A stretch of 64,000 nt of DNA from Luteimonas terrae (GTDB lineage: Bacteria; Pseudomonadota; Gammaproteobacteria; Xanthomonadales; Xanthomonadaceae). The notes beneath the pieces were generated by a model. It saw nothing but the letters and a program-made list of their open reading frames with translations, ran no database searches and had not been told where the DNA came from. Shown here in pieces: positions 1-8,511 of this stretch. The translations under genes and the position numbers were made by a program. Each line of letters begins with the position of its first letter. Position 1 is the stretch's first letter. Where the stretch lies: assembly GCF_004358165.1 (NCBI RefSeq), contig NZ_SMTG01000002.1:186001-250000 (forward strand), read 5' to 3'.

Positions 1-867
1 GATTTCTCGGTGCGCGACTACGTCGGCGGCTTCGAGGACGTGCAGAACCGGGTGATGCGCCTGATCGGCGATCCCGACACGCGCTATCGCGAGGATCCGG
101 TACGCATGCTGCGCGCGGTGCGCCTGGCGGCCAAGCTCGACTTCGCGATCGAGCCCGGTACCGCCGAGCCGATCCCACGCCTGGCGCACCTGCTGTCGGA
201 AGCTGCGCCCGCGCGCCTGTTCGAGGAGTGCCTGAAGCTGTTCCTGTCGGGCCATGCGGTCGCCAGTTTCGAAGGGCTCGAGCGCCATGGCCTGCTGTCG
301 GCGCTGTTTCCCGAGTCGGCCGCCGCGCTGGCCAGCAATCGCAGTGGCGCGCTGCGCGCGATGGTCGTCGCGGGACTCGCATCGACCGATGCGCGTGTCG
401 CCGCGGGTGAGCCGGTGTCGCCGGCATTCCTGTTCGCGACCCTGCTGTGGCCGGCGTTCTGCCGCGTCTGGATGAAGCTGCAGGCCGAGGGCGTGCAGCC
501 GGTCGAGGCGCAGCGCCGCGCGGCCGATCGCGTCACCCTGCACCAGGTCACGACCGTCGCGCTGCCGCGCCGCTTCTCGCTGCCGATGCAGGAGATCTGG
601 CTGCTGCAGGCGCGCTTCCCGCTGCGCCAGCGCAAGCGCGTCACGCGCACCCTGTCGCATCCGCGCTTCCGCGCCGCGTTCGATTTCCTCGTGCTGCGCC
701 AGAACGCCTCGAATGCGCACGCGGCCGACGTCGCGTTCTGGGAAGAAGCCCAGCGCGATCCCGACAACGCGATCGCCCTGTACCCCGGCGAACACGAGGA
801 CGGCGATGACGAGCGCGCACCGCGTCGCCGTCGCCGCCGCCGTCGCACCCAGTCGAGCGCCGGCTGA
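1..867 (+). CDS. pcnB: Poly(A) polymerase I, C-terminal part (cut by window start)
   Basis: Adds 3' poly(A) tails that mark RNAs for decay. The frame is open from base 1, so the N-terminal nucleotidyltransferase active site lies outside the window. The visible 288 residues begin inside the head/neck region, with RLIGDP and the family-typical RYREDPVRMLRAVR helix near residues 28-41, and run through the RNA-binding part. The protein ends in a run of eight arginines, like the basic tails of other PcnB proteins. A GTG at base 10 is an internal valine, not a start. folK follows 28 bases later, the same order as in E. coli. Identity is firm; only the true start is unseen. Confidence 0.93.
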   Translation, partial: DFSVRDYVGGFEDVQNRVMRLIGDPDTRYREDPVRMLRAVRLAAKLDFAIEPGTAEPIPRLAHLLSEAAPARLFEECLKLFLSGHAVASFEGLERHGLLSALFPESAAALASNRSGALRAMVVAGLASTDARVAAGEPVSPAFLFATLLWPAFCRVWMKLQAEGVQPVEAQRRAADRVTLHQVTTVALPRRFSLPMQEIWLLQARFPLRQRKRVTRTLSHPRFRAAFDFLVLRQNASNAHAADVAFWEEAQRDPDNAIALYPGEHEDGDDERAPRRRRRRRRTQSSAG

Positions 868-895
868 TGACGCCCGCGCGCACCGGAGCACAGGC

Positions 896-1390
896 ATGAG
901 CGTGCGCGCGTACATCGGCCTCGGCGGCAACCTCGGCGACGTGCCGCAGGTGCTGCGCGAGGCCGCGGAGCGACTTGCGGTACTGCCGCACACCACCGGC
1001 ATGCGCCTGTCGTCGCTGTATTGCACGCCGGCCTGGGGCCGTACCGACCAGCCGGATTTCGTCAACGCGGTCGCGGTGCTCGACACCACGCTGGCCCCGA
1101 TGGATCTGCTCGACGCACTGCTGGGCATCGAACTGGGATTCGGCCGTCGGCGTACCGACGATGCGGGCGACCATTGGGGCCCGCGCACGCTGGACCTCGA
1201 CCTGCTGCTGTACGGCGACGCGGTGATCACGCTGCCGGGACTGACCGTTCCGCATCCGCGCCTGCACCAGCGCGCATTCGCGCTCGTGCCGCTGCTGGAA
1301 CTGGATGCAGACATCGTCATTCCCAGGCGCGGCGCTGCGTCGGATGCGCTCGCGGCCGTGGATCGCGCCGGCATCGAAGCGCTAGGCTAG
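896..1390 (+). CDS. folK: 2-amino-4-hydroxy-6-hydroxymethyldihydropteridine pyrophosphokinase (HPPK)
   Basis: Transfers pyrophosphate from ATP to 6-hydroxymethyl-7,8-dihydropterin in the folate pathway. The 164 residues match the usual HPPK length. The N-terminal GLGGNLGD (8-15) and the signature [10 protein letters not shown] (95-104) are present; Asp100 and Asp102 correspond to the two Mg-binding aspartates of the E. coli enzyme. I chose ATG 896, which has GGAG upstream and leads straight into the conserved beta strand; the longer open frame upstream overlaps pcnB and is not HPPK-like. It sits between pcnB and panB and stops four bases before the panB ATG, so pcnB-folK-panB-panC are probably one unit. 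Confidence 0.95.
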   Translation: MSVRAYIGLGGNLGDVPQVLREAAERLAVLPHTTGMRLSSLYCTPAWGRTDQPDFVNAVAVLDTTLAPMDLLDALLGIELGFGRRRTDDAGDHWGPRTLDLDLLLYGDAVITLPGLTVPHPRLHQRAFALVPLLELDADIVIPRRGAASDALAAVDRAGIEALG

Positions 1391-1394
1391 TGCG

Positions 1395-2210
1395 ATGACG
1401 AATTCTTCTTCCGCGCCGGTCACCGTGCCCGCGCTGTTCGAGGCCCGCGCCGCCGGTCGCAAGCTCGCGATGCTGACCGCATACGACGCCGGTTTCGCCC
1501 GCACCTTCGACGCCGCTGGCGTGGATCTGCTGCTGATCGGCGATTCGCTGGGCATGGTCGTGCAGGGCCACGGGTCCACCTTGCCGGTGACGGTCGACGA
1601 CATCGCGTATCACACCGCCTGCGTCGCCCGCGCGGTGCGTCGCGCGCTGATCGTCGCCGACCTGCCGTTCCAGGCCGACGCGACGCCCGAGCGTGCGCTC
1701 GACGCGTCGACACGCCTGCTGCAGGCCGGTGCCGGCATGGTGAAGCTCGAAGGCGCGACGGCCAACAAGCTCCAAGTCACGCGTTTCCTCGTCGAGCGCG
1801 AGATTCCGGTCTGCGCGCACCTCGGCCTGACGCCGCAGTCGGTGCTGCGCTTCGGCGGCTTCAAGGTGCAGGGCCGCGGCGACGCCGCCGCGCAGGCCCT
1901 GCGCGACGAAGCGCTGGCGATCGCCGATGCCGGCGCTGCGCTGATTGTGCTCGAAGGCGTGCCGGCCGCGCTGGCCGCCGCGATCACCGCGGCATCGCCG
2001 GTGCCGACGATCGGCATCGGCGCAGGCGCAGGCTGCGACGGCCAGGTGCTGGTGCTGCACGACATGCTGGGCCTGGACAGCGGCCATCGCCGACCGAAGT
2101 TCGTCCGTGATTTCCTCGTCGAAGGCGGCTCGGTCGCCGGCGCCGCGCGCGCCTACGTCGATGCGGTGCGCGACGGCAGTTTCCCCGGCCCGGAACATTC
2201 CTACAGCTGA
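1395..2210 (+). CDS. panB: 3-methyl-2-oxobutanoate hydroxymethyltransferase
   Basis: First committed step of pantothenate synthesis: makes ketopantoate from 2-oxoisovalerate and methylene-tetrahydrofolate. The protein has 271 residues, close to the usual 264, with a TIM-barrel pattern. Asp50-Ser51 in [10 protein letters not shown] and Asp89 in VADLPF match the metal-binding aspartates, Lys117 lies in MVKLEG, and the catalytic Glu lies in the LEGVP segment near residue 186. The ATG is four bases after the folK stop. A TAGGCT hexamer six bases before the ATG looks like a -10 box and would give an almost leaderless transcript. panC follows after 34 bases. Folate for the reaction is linked to folK upstream. 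Confidence 0.96.
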   Translation: MTNSSSAPVTVPALFEARAAGRKLAMLTAYDAGFARTFDAAGVDLLLIGDSLGMVVQGHGSTLPVTVDDIAYHTACVARAVRRALIVADLPFQADATPERALDASTRLLQAGAGMVKLEGATANKLQVTRFLVEREIPVCAHLGLTPQSVLRFGGFKVQGRGDAAAQALRDEALAIADAGAALIVLEGVPAALAAAITAASPVPTIGIGAGAGCDGQVLVLHDMLGLDSGHRRPKFVRDFLVEGGSVAGAARAYVDAVRDGSFPGPEHSYS

Positions 2211-2244
2211 GCGTACGCGCCGGCTGCACTGCACGAAGTCCCCG

Positions 2245-3111
2245 ATGATCGAGACCGTCGACACCCTGCCTGCGCTGCGTGCGCGGATTACCGAGTGGAA
2301 GCGCGCAGGCCTGCGCATCGGCCTGGTGCCGACGATGGGCAACCTGCATGCGGGCCACTTCTCGCTGGTCGAGGCGGTGCGAAAGCGCGTGGACCGCGTC
2401 GTTGCCAGCGTATTCGTCAATCCGACCCAGTTCGGGCCGAACGAGGATTTCGCGCGCTACCCGCGCACGCCCGACGCGGACACGCGCGGACTCGAAGCCG
2501 CCGGCTGCGATCTGCTGTGGATGCCGTCGGTCGAGGCGATGTACCCGCTGGGTCTGCACAACACGGTGACCGTGCGCGTGCCGGGCATCACCGAAGTGCT
2601 CGACGGTGCGCATCGCCCTGGCCATTTCGACGGCGTCGCCACGGTGGTGTCGCGGCTGTTCAACCAGGTGCAGCCGGATGTCGCCGCGTTCGGCCGCAAG
2701 GACTATCAGCAGCTGGCGGTGATCGCGCATCTGGTCGCCGACCTCGCATTCCCGGTCGAACTGTTGCCGGTCGAGATCGCACGCGATGCCGACGGGCTGG
2801 CGCTGAGCTCGCGCAACCAGTATCTCGATGCCGAAGCGCGCGCCCGCGCCCCGGCACTGAGCGCGGCATTGCGGGCCCTGCGCGATGCGATGCAGCAGGG
2901 CGTGCCGGCGGCCGATGCGGCCGACGGCGCCATCGCCGCGCTGCGCGAGACCGGGTTCGATGTCGACTACGTCGAAGTCCGCGCCCCGGACCTTGCGCCG
3001 TTCGTCGAGGGGCAGTCGGCCGCCGTCGTGCTCGCCGCAGCGCGCCTGGGTGCGACGCGGCTGATCGACAACCTCGAATTCAGGCTCGACGCGACGCCGA
3101 CGGCGCGCTGA
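2245..3111 (+). CDS. panC: Pantothenate synthetase (pantoate-beta-alanine ligase)
   Basis: Joins pantoate and beta-alanine through a pantoyl-adenylate. The 288 residues match the family. HAGH at 35-38 is the nucleotidyltransferase HIGH motif, preceded by PTMGNL, and ALSSRNQYL near 190 is the KMSKS-like loop; NPTQFGPNEDF and the FGRKDYQQL stretch are also typical. The open frame extends back into panB, but the ATG at 2245 starts the conserved region. It is codirectional with panB, and its beta-alanine substrate is made by the next gene, panD, so the whole pantothenate branch is clustered here. Confidence 0.96.
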   Translation: MIETVDTLPALRARITEWKRAGLRIGLVPTMGNLHAGHFSLVEAVRKRVDRVVASVFVNPTQFGPNEDFARYPRTPDADTRGLEAAGCDLLWMPSVEAMYPLGLHNTVTVRVPGITEVLDGAHRPGHFDGVATVVSRLFNQVQPDVAAFGRKDYQQLAVIAHLVADLAFPVELLPVEIARDADGLALSSRNQYLDAEARARAPALSAALRALRDAMQQGVPAADAADGAIAALRETGFDVDYVEVRAPDLAPFVEGQSAAVVLAAARLGATRLIDNLEFRLDATPTAR

Positions 3112-3140
3112 ATCCCGTCGAGCCACGCTCCGGCGCGATG

Positions 3141-3168
3141 TTGCGATGCGGCAGGGCGCCCCTATACT
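3141..3168 (+). promoter_or_regulatory. Candidate sigma-70 promoter for panD-pgi
   Basis: TTGCGA (3141-3146), a 16-base spacer and TATACT (3163-3168) stand about 57 bases before the panD start in the panC-panD gap. Four of six -35 bases and five of six -10 bases match consensus. This suggests panD and pgi can be transcribed apart from the upstream operon. Inferred from sequence only. Confidence 0.5.
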
Positions 3169-3225
3169 TCGCGGTTCCTGCGGGTTTCCCGCTTTGTCCG
3201 ATGCCGTGATCCGGCCGTGCCTGCC

Positions 3226-3606
3226 ATGCAACTCACCCTGCTGAAAGCCAAGATCCACCGCGCCTCCGTCACCCACGCCGAGCTGCACTACGAAGGCTCG
3301 TGCGCGATCGACGGCCGCCTGCTCGACCTGTCGGGCATCCGCGAGTACGAGCGCATCGAGATCTACAACATCAACAACGGCGAGCGCTTCGCGACCTACG
3401 CGATCCGCGCCGAAGTGGGCAGCGGCATCATCTCGGTCAACGGTGCGGCCGCGCACAAGGCCGGCGTGGGCGATCTGGTCATCATCTGCGCCTACGGCGC
3501 GCTGGACGAGGCCGAAGTGGCCAAGTTCAAGCCCAAGCTGGTGTACGTGGACCGCGACAACCGCATGACCCACACCAACGAATCCATCCCGGCGCAGGCT
3601 GCCTGA
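3226..3606 (+). CDS. panD: Aspartate 1-decarboxylase proenzyme
   Basis: Makes beta-alanine from aspartate for pantothenate. The pyruvoyl cofactor comes from self-cleavage between Gly24 and Ser25, and both sit in the expected HYEGSCAID context. Starting at ATG 3226 gives exactly 126 residues, the length of E. coli PanD, and puts the cleavage serine at position 25; a GTG nine bases upstream would add three residues and is less likely. RFATYAI and [16 protein letters not shown] are further family blocks. The stop overlaps the pgi start by one base (TGATG), so the two are translationally coupled. Confidence 0.97.
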   Translation: MQLTLLKAKIHRASVTHAELHYEGSCAIDGRLLDLSGIREYERIEIYNINNGERFATYAIRAEVGSGIISVNGAAAHKAGVGDLVIICAYGALDEAEVAKFKPKLVYVDRDNRMTHTNESIPAQAA

Positions 3607-5135
3607 TGACGACGGCGGCGCGGCGGATCGAAAGTACGCTGGCGCCGCACGCGCGTCGCCTCGATTCGGCGCGCATCGCCGACCTCGTCGCTGCGGACGC
3701 CACGCGTCCGCAGGATTTCGCACTGCGCATCGGCGGGCTCTACGCCAGCTTCGCGCGCCAGCGGCTCGACCGTGATGCGCGTGACGCGCTGGTCGCGCTC
3801 GGCGATTCGGCCGCGTTGCCGCAGGCGTTCCGCGCGCTGTTCGATGGCGCGACCGTCAACACCTCCGAGAACCGTCCGGCGCTGCACGTCGCGTTGCGTT
3901 CGGCGTTGTCGCAGACCGCGATCGCGCGTGACGCGCATGCGCAGGCGGCCGAAGCACGCGTGCGCATGGCCGAACTGGTCGCGCAGCTCGAGGCGTCCGA
4001 CGTCACCGACATCGTCAACGTCGGCATCGGCGGTTCGGATCTCGGTCCGCGCCTGGTCGTCGACGCGTTGAAGGATTTCGGCACCGGTCGTTTCCGTGTG
4101 CACTTCCTGACCAACGTCGACGGCAGCGATGCGCAGCACCGTCTGGCGAAGCTCGATCCGGCAAAGACCGCCGCGATCCTCGTCTCCAAGACCTTCGGCA
4201 CGCAGGAAACCCTGCTCAACGGCGCCGTCGTGCGCGACTGGCTCGGCGGCAGCGAACGTCTGTACGCGGTCAGCGCCAACGTGCCGCGCGCCGAGGCCTT
4301 CGGCGTCGCGCCCGAGCGCGTACTGCCGATGTGGGACTGGGTCGGTGGGCGATATTCGCTGTGGTCGGCGGTCGGGTTCTCGATCGCACTCGCGGTCGGG
4401 ATGGACGGATTCGAGGCACTGCTCGCCGGCGCCGCCGAGATGGACGCGCATGCACTGCAGGCCCCGGTCGGCGAGAACATTGCGCTGCTGCATGCCCTGG
4501 CAGGCGTGTGGAACCGCAACGCGCTGGGTCTGGCCACGCACGCCGTGCTGCCCTACGACGAGCGCCTCGCGCTGCTGCCGGCGTATCTGCAGCAGCTGGT
4601 GATGGAGAGCCTCGGCAAATCGGTCACGCCCGAGGGCGAGCCCGTCGGCCTCGACACCGTACCGGTGCTGTGGGGCGGGCCGGGTACCAACTCGCAGCAC
4701 AGCTTCTTCCAGGCGCTGCACCAGGGCGCGCAGACCGTGCCGGCCGATTTCATCGGCGTGGTGAATCCCGCGCATCCGCACGCCGACAACCACGCCGCGC
4801 TGCTGTCGAACCTGCTCGCGCAGACCGAAGCGCTGGCCAACGGCTATTCGGCCGAAGACCCGCAGAAGTCGTATCCGGGCAACCGTCCGTCGACGCTGCT
4901 GCTGCTCGACCGTCTCGATCCGCGCAGCCTCGGCGCGCTGATCGCGCTCTACGAGCACAGTGTTTACGCGCAGTCGGTGCTCTGGGGCATCAACGCCTTC
5001 GACCAGTGGGGCGTCGAACTGGGCAAGCGCATCGCCGGCGAGCTGTTGCCGGCGGTGCAGGGCGACGGCGTCGACGTTGCCGATCCGGTCACGCGCGCCG
5101 TGCTCGACGAGATCCGCGCGCGCCGCGGACGCTGA
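3606..5135 (+). CDS. pgi: Glucose-6-phosphate isomerase
   Basis: Interconverts glucose-6-phosphate and fructose-6-phosphate. At 509 residues it is a little shorter than E. coli Pgi (549). Both family signatures are visible: [14 protein letters not shown] near 245 and the [17 protein letters not shown] region near 360, plus the C-terminal [13 protein letters not shown] with the catalytic lysine. [12 protein letters not shown] near 140 binds the sugar phosphate. The frame opens upstream inside panD, but ATG 3606 fits the family and overlaps the panD stop. Convergent with queG; the 186-base gap holds a composite inverted repeat. Confidence 0.96.
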   Translation: MTTAARRIESTLAPHARRLDSARIADLVAADATRPQDFALRIGGLYASFARQRLDRDARDALVALGDSAALPQAFRALFDGATVNTSENRPALHVALRSALSQTAIARDAHAQAAEARVRMAELVAQLEASDVTDIVNVGIGGSDLGPRLVVDALKDFGTGRFRVHFLTNVDGSDAQHRLAKLDPAKTAAILVSKTFGTQETLLNGAVVRDWLGGSERLYAVSANVPRAEAFGVAPERVLPMWDWVGGRYSLWSAVGFSIALAVGMDGFEALLAGAAEMDAHALQAPVGENIALLHALAGVWNRNALGLATHAVLPYDERLALLPAYLQQLVMESLGKSVTPEGEPVGLDTVPVLWGGPGTNSQHSFFQALHQGAQTVPADFIGVVNPAHPHADNHAALLSNLLAQTEALANGYSAEDPQKSYPGNRPSTLLLLDRLDPRSLGALIALYEHSVYAQSVLWGINAFDQWGVELGKRIAGELLPAVQGDGVDVADPVTRAVLDEIRARRGR

Positions 5136-5147
5136 TCGAACGTGGAG

Positions 5148-5306
5148 CCCTCCCCCGCGTGCGGGGGAGGGTTGGGTGGGGGCGATGTGTCCGATGGCGG
5201 CATCACCGGCATTCGTGAGAATGCGGCCGGGCAATCGCGCTCGATGCATTGCATCCGGAGCTTCGGGTTTGCCCCATCCCGGCCTTCCCCCGCAAGCGGG
5301 GGAAGG
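5148..5306. repeat. Composite GC-rich inverted repeat, copy 1
   Basis: A near-perfect hairpin at 5148-5171 (arms CCCTCCCCCGC and GCGGGGGAGGG) is followed by TTGGGTGGGGGC. At 5271-5306 the mirror arrangement appears: GCCCCATCCC, GGCC, then a second hairpin with arms CCTTCCCCCGC and GCGGGGGAAGG. The halves face each other across about 100 bases of unrelated sequence. It fills the convergent gap between pgi and queG and may terminate both genes. Related copies lie near 32534 and 46705. Confidence 0.8.
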
Positions 5307-5321
5307 AGCGGCTTCTCCGCG

Positions 5322-6407
5322 CTACGCGACGCCGTGGAGCCCCAGCGCCCATTCCACATGCTCGTCGACCAGCGCATCGCCGCTGTGCCGGCGCGCGCGC
5401 AGGGCGGCAATGGTCTCCGGTGTGCCCGGCGCATTGCCCAGCGCGACCGCGAGATTGCGCAGCCAGCGGCGATGTCCGCTGCGGCGGATCGGCGAGCCTT
5501 CGGTACGCGACAGGAACTCGTCCTCGTCCCAGGCGAAGAGGTCGGCCAGCGACGCGGTGTCGAGGTCGTTGCGCGCGCGGAAATCCGGCTCGTCGGTACG
5601 CTTGGCGAACTTGTTCCACGGACAGACCAGCTGGCAGTCGTCGCAGCCGAAGATGCGGTTGCCGATCAGCGGGCGCAGCGAGGCGTCGATCGCGCCTTCG
5701 TGCTCGATCGTCAGATACGCGATGCAGCGGCGCGCATCGAGCCGGTGCGGCGCGACGATCGCGCGCGTCGGGCAGACGTCGATGCAACGCACGCAGGTGC
5801 CGCAGTGGGCGGTCGCCGGCGGGTCGATCGGCAGCGCCACGTCGACGTAGATCTCGCCGAGGAAGAACCACGACCCCCCGTTCCTGTCGATCAGGCAGGT
5901 GTGCTTGCCGATCCAGCCCAGGCCCGCATCGCGTGCGAGCGCGCGTTCGAGCACCGGTGCCGAGTCGACGAACACGCGATGTCCGAACGGCCCGATCTCC
6001 CCGGCGATGCGGTGCGCGAACTTCTGCAACCGGTTGCGCATCAGCTTGTGATAGTCGCGGCCCAGCGCATAGCGAGCCACGTAGGCGCGGCTGCCGTCGG
6101 CGAGCGTGTCCCAGGCGCTGTCGTCGTCGTTGCGGCCGTAGTCGAGCCCCACCGAGATGACGCGCACCGTGCCCGGCAGCAGTTCCGCCGGCCGCGCACG
6201 CATGTCGCCGTGACGGGCCATCCAGTCCATGGTCCCGTACAGCCCTTCGGCCAACCAGTCGCGCAGATGCGCTTCGTCTTCGCGCAGATCGATGCCCGCG
6301 ATGCCGCAGCGCTGGAACCCCATCTCGCCCGCGATCGCCTTGATGCGCGCGGCGAGGGCGGCGGGTGCCGCATCGGCGGAAACGGCGGTGGCGACGGACG
6401 GCTTCAC
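5322..6407 (-). CDS. queG: Epoxyqueuosine reductase
   Basis: Last step of queuosine tRNA modification: reduces epoxyqueuosine to queuosine using cobalamin and two [4Fe-4S] clusters. Both ferredoxin-like cysteine sets are intact (CGTCVRCIDVCP, with the later C in DARRCIAY, and CDDCQLVCPWN). The cobalamin/substrate core with YGRNDD, YALGRDYHK and LGWIGKHTCLI is present. The open frame runs far upstream over nnr, but only from GTG 6407 does it fit the family; this gives 361 residues against 379 in E. coli. No ATG lies in a sensible place. It faces away from nnr with 26 bases between the starts. Confidence 0.93.
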   Translation of the reverse strand: MKPSVATAVSADAAPAALAARIKAIAGEMGFQRCGIAGIDLREDEAHLRDWLAEGLYGTMDWMARHGDMRARPAELLPGTVRVISVGLDYGRNDDDSAWDTLADGSRAYVARYALGRDYHKLMRNRLQKFAHRIAGEIGPFGHRVFVDSAPVLERALARDAGLGWIGKHTCLIDRNGGSWFFLGEIYVDVALPIDPPATAHCGTCVRCIDVCPTRAIVAPHRLDARRCIAYLTIEHEGAIDASLRPLIGNRIFGCDDCQLVCPWNKFAKRTDEPDFRARNDLDTASLADLFAWDEDEFLSRTEGSPIRRSGHRRWLRNLAVALGNAPGTPETIAALRARRHSGDALVDEHVEWALGLHGVA

Positions 6408-6416
6408 GATGCGCGA

Positions 6417-6426
6417 AGTATAGAAT
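6417..6426. promoter_or_regulatory. Overlapping divergent -10 boxes for queG and nnr
   Basis: The 26 bases between the queG GTG and the nnr ATG hold one AT-rich core. On the plus strand TAGAAT (6421-6426) ends seven bases before the nnr ATG. On the minus strand TATACT (6422-6417) ends nine bases before the queG GTG. If used, both messages would have almost no leader and neither gene has a Shine-Dalgarno sequence. Inference from spacing and hexamers only. Confidence 0.5.
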
Positions 6427-6433
6427 CCGCGCG

Positions 6434-7954
6434 ATGAGTGAACCCTGTGCCATGGCCCTGCCGGGTGACCCGCTGTACGACACGGCCGCGCTGCGGGCGA
6501 TCGAAGCGTCGGCGCTCGCCGGTCAGGCCGATCCCGCAATCCTGATGCAGCGCGCAGGGCGCGCCGGTTGGCAGATGGCACGCCGCTGTTGGCCGGATGC
6601 ACGCCGCATCGCGGTCGTCTGCGGGCCCGGCAACAACGGGGGCGATGGTTACGTACTGGCCTTGCAGGCGCTGCAGGCTGGAATGGACGTGCGTGTCGTA
6701 CGACTCGAGTCGCAGGCGCCGCGGACGGAGGCGGCGCAGGCAATGTGCGCTGCATTTGAAACCGCCGGCGGTCGCATCGTGCATTTCGACGGCGCATTGC
6801 CGGCCGCGGATCTCGTCATCGACGCGCTGTTCGGCATCGGTCTGTCGCGCGCGCCGGATGACGCAACCACGGCGTTGATCGAGGCGATCAGTGGCCATGG
6901 CGCGCCCGTCCTGGCACTCGACACGCCCAGCGGACTGTCGGCCGATCGCGGCAGCGTGGCCGGTGCCGCGGTGGTCGCCACCCGCACACTGCAGTTCCTC
7001 GCGCCGCAGCTCGGATTGCGCACCGGCGATGGCCCCGACCACGCCGGTGCGTTGTCGCTGGACACGCTCGGCATCGCCCGGACGTGCGTCACGGATGCGC
7101 GACCCGCCGCGCGTCGCGTGGACACGCACGATCTCGCGCACTGGCTGAAGCCGCGCCGCCGCAACGCGCACAAGGGCCGACACGGCCGCGTGCTGTGCAT
7201 CGGCGGCGATCACAGCACGGGCGGTGCCGTGCTGCTCGCGGCAGGTGCCGCCCTGCGCGCGGGTGCCGGACTGGTCGAGGTGGCCACGCAAGGCGCGCAC
7301 GTCGCGCCGCTGCTCGCGCGCTGGCCCGAGGCGATGGTCCGTCGTACCGACAACGTCTCGGCGCTGGCAGGCGCGTTCGAAGCCGCCGACGTCGTCGCGC
7401 TGGGCCCGGGCCTGGGGCGGGGCGCCTGGGGTCACACCCTGTTCGAAGAGACCCTCGATGCGGCGACTGCGAACGATCGGCCGCTGGTGCTCGATGCCGA
7501 CGCGCTGAACCTGCTCGCCGCGCGGCCGCGCACCTTGCCTGCAGGCGTCGTCCTGACACCGCATCCGGGCGAAGCCGCGCGCCTGCTCGGTGTGGACACC
7601 GCCGACATCCAGCGCGACCGCCCTGCCGCGGTGCGTGCACTGGCCGCACGCTGGAACGCGGTGGTCGTGCTCAAGGGCGCCGGCAGTCTGGTCTGTGCGC
7701 CCGGCGGCGTGCCGTGGCTGATCGATGCGGGCAATCCCGGCATGGCGACCGGCGGCATGGGCGACGTGCTGACCGGCATCATCGCCGCACTGCGCGCGCA
7801 GGGTCACGGCGCGGAAGACGCGGCGGTCTGCGCCGCCCTGCTGCATGCAGTGGCGGGCGACCGCGCGGCCGCGCAGGGCGGCGAACGCGGCCTGCTGCCG
7901 GGCGATCTCATCGACATCCTGCGCGCCTGCGCGAATCCCGGAGCACACGCATGA
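6434..7954 (+). CDS. nnr: Bifunctional NAD(P)HX epimerase / ADP-dependent NAD(P)HX dehydratase
   Basis: Repairs hydrated NADH and NADPH. The 506-residue protein (E. coli YjeF is 515) has the epimerase domain first, with CGPGNNGGDGYV near 60-71 and the LDTPSG loop, then the ribokinase-like dehydratase with KGRHGRVLCIGG near 242, LTPHPGE, LKGAG and the ADP-binding GNPGMATGGMGDVLTG near 435. Both activities should therefore be present. ATG 6434 is chosen over the longer frame that overlaps queG; a second ATG at 6452 is possible. It shares a four-base ATGA overlap with tsaE, a pairing conserved in many gammaproteobacteria. Confidence 0.95.
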   Translation: MSEPCAMALPGDPLYDTAALRAIEASALAGQADPAILMQRAGRAGWQMARRCWPDARRIAVVCGPGNNGGDGYVLALQALQAGMDVRVVRLESQAPRTEAAQAMCAAFETAGGRIVHFDGALPAADLVIDALFGIGLSRAPDDATTALIEAISGHGAPVLALDTPSGLSADRGSVAGAAVVATRTLQFLAPQLGLRTGDGPDHAGALSLDTLGIARTCVTDARPAARRVDTHDLAHWLKPRRRNAHKGRHGRVLCIGGDHSTGGAVLLAAGAALRAGAGLVEVATQGAHVAPLLARWPEAMVRRTDNVSALAGAFEAADVVALGPGLGRGAWGHTLFEETLDAATANDRPLVLDADALNLLAARPRTLPAGVVLTPHPGEAARLLGVDTADIQRDRPAAVRALAARWNAVVVLKGAGSLVCAPGGVPWLIDAGNPGMATGGMGDVLTGIIAALRAQGHGAEDAAVCAALLHAVAGDRAAAQGGERGLLPGDLIDILRACANPGAHA

Positions 7955-8436
7955 GCCGCTGGCATCTTCCCGACGAGGCCGCGACACAACTGCTGGCCCA
8001 GGTGCTCGCCGCGCATCAGCCGAACGGCGCGGTGGTGCACCTGCTGGGCGATCTGGGCGCGGGCAAGTCCACGCTCGCGCGCGCATGGCTGCGCGCGCTC
8101 GGCGTGACCGGCACGGTCCGCAGCCCGACCTACACGCTCGTCGAGCGGTATCCCGTCGACGGTGGCGAGGCGCTGCACCTCGATCTCTACCGGATCGGCG
8201 ATGCCGGCGAACTCGATTTCCTCGGCCTCGACGACATCGCCGCGGCGCTGTGGCTGGTCGAATGGCCCGAACGTGGCGCGGGCGCACTGCCGGCGCCGCA
8301 CCTGCAGATCGCGCTGGCGATCGACGGTATCGGGCGTTCGGCGGCGCTGGTCGCCGGGGGCGCCATCGGTGCGGACTGGCTGGCCGCGGTGGAAAGCGAT
8401 CCGCGTTTGTCATCGCTTCCTGAACCGAAACCATAG
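7951..8436 (+). CDS. tsaE: tRNA threonylcarbamoyladenosine biosynthesis ATPase TsaE
   Basis: ATPase partner of TsaB and TsaD in t6A37 formation on ANN-decoding tRNAs. The 161 residues have the Walker A GDLGAGKST at 33-41, SPTYTLVERY and the HLDLYRI segment, and the VEWPERG block (Walker B-like region), all typical of TsaE. The ATG overlaps the nnr stop (ATGA). The larger open frame upstream is a shadow of nnr. The amidase gene follows 75 bases later, so the E. coli order yjeF-tsaE-amiB-mutL is kept. Confidence 0.95.
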   Translation: MSRWHLPDEAATQLLAQVLAAHQPNGAVVHLLGDLGAGKSTLARAWLRALGVTGTVRSPTYTLVERYPVDGGEALHLDLYRIGDAGELDFLGLDDIAAALWLVEWPERGAGALPAPHLQIALAIDGIGRSAALVAGGAIGADWLAAVESDPRLSSLPEPKP

Positions 8437-8511
8437 GAAAGGCGCGCAGGCCCCGGATTCGTAAGGAAAAACGGCTTGCATTGTTCCGGGTGCGGTGATT
8501 GACTTGTCGCC

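Noticed and set aside
5136-5321. Small protein in the pgi-queG gap
   Set aside because: The frames there only read through the inverted repeat and continue as shadows into queG; no ribosome site or conserved sequence.
6408-6797. N-terminal extension of queG upstream of GTG 6407
   Set aside because: It would overlap the nnr coding region on the other strand, the residues are not QueG-like, and the GTG gives the usual family length.
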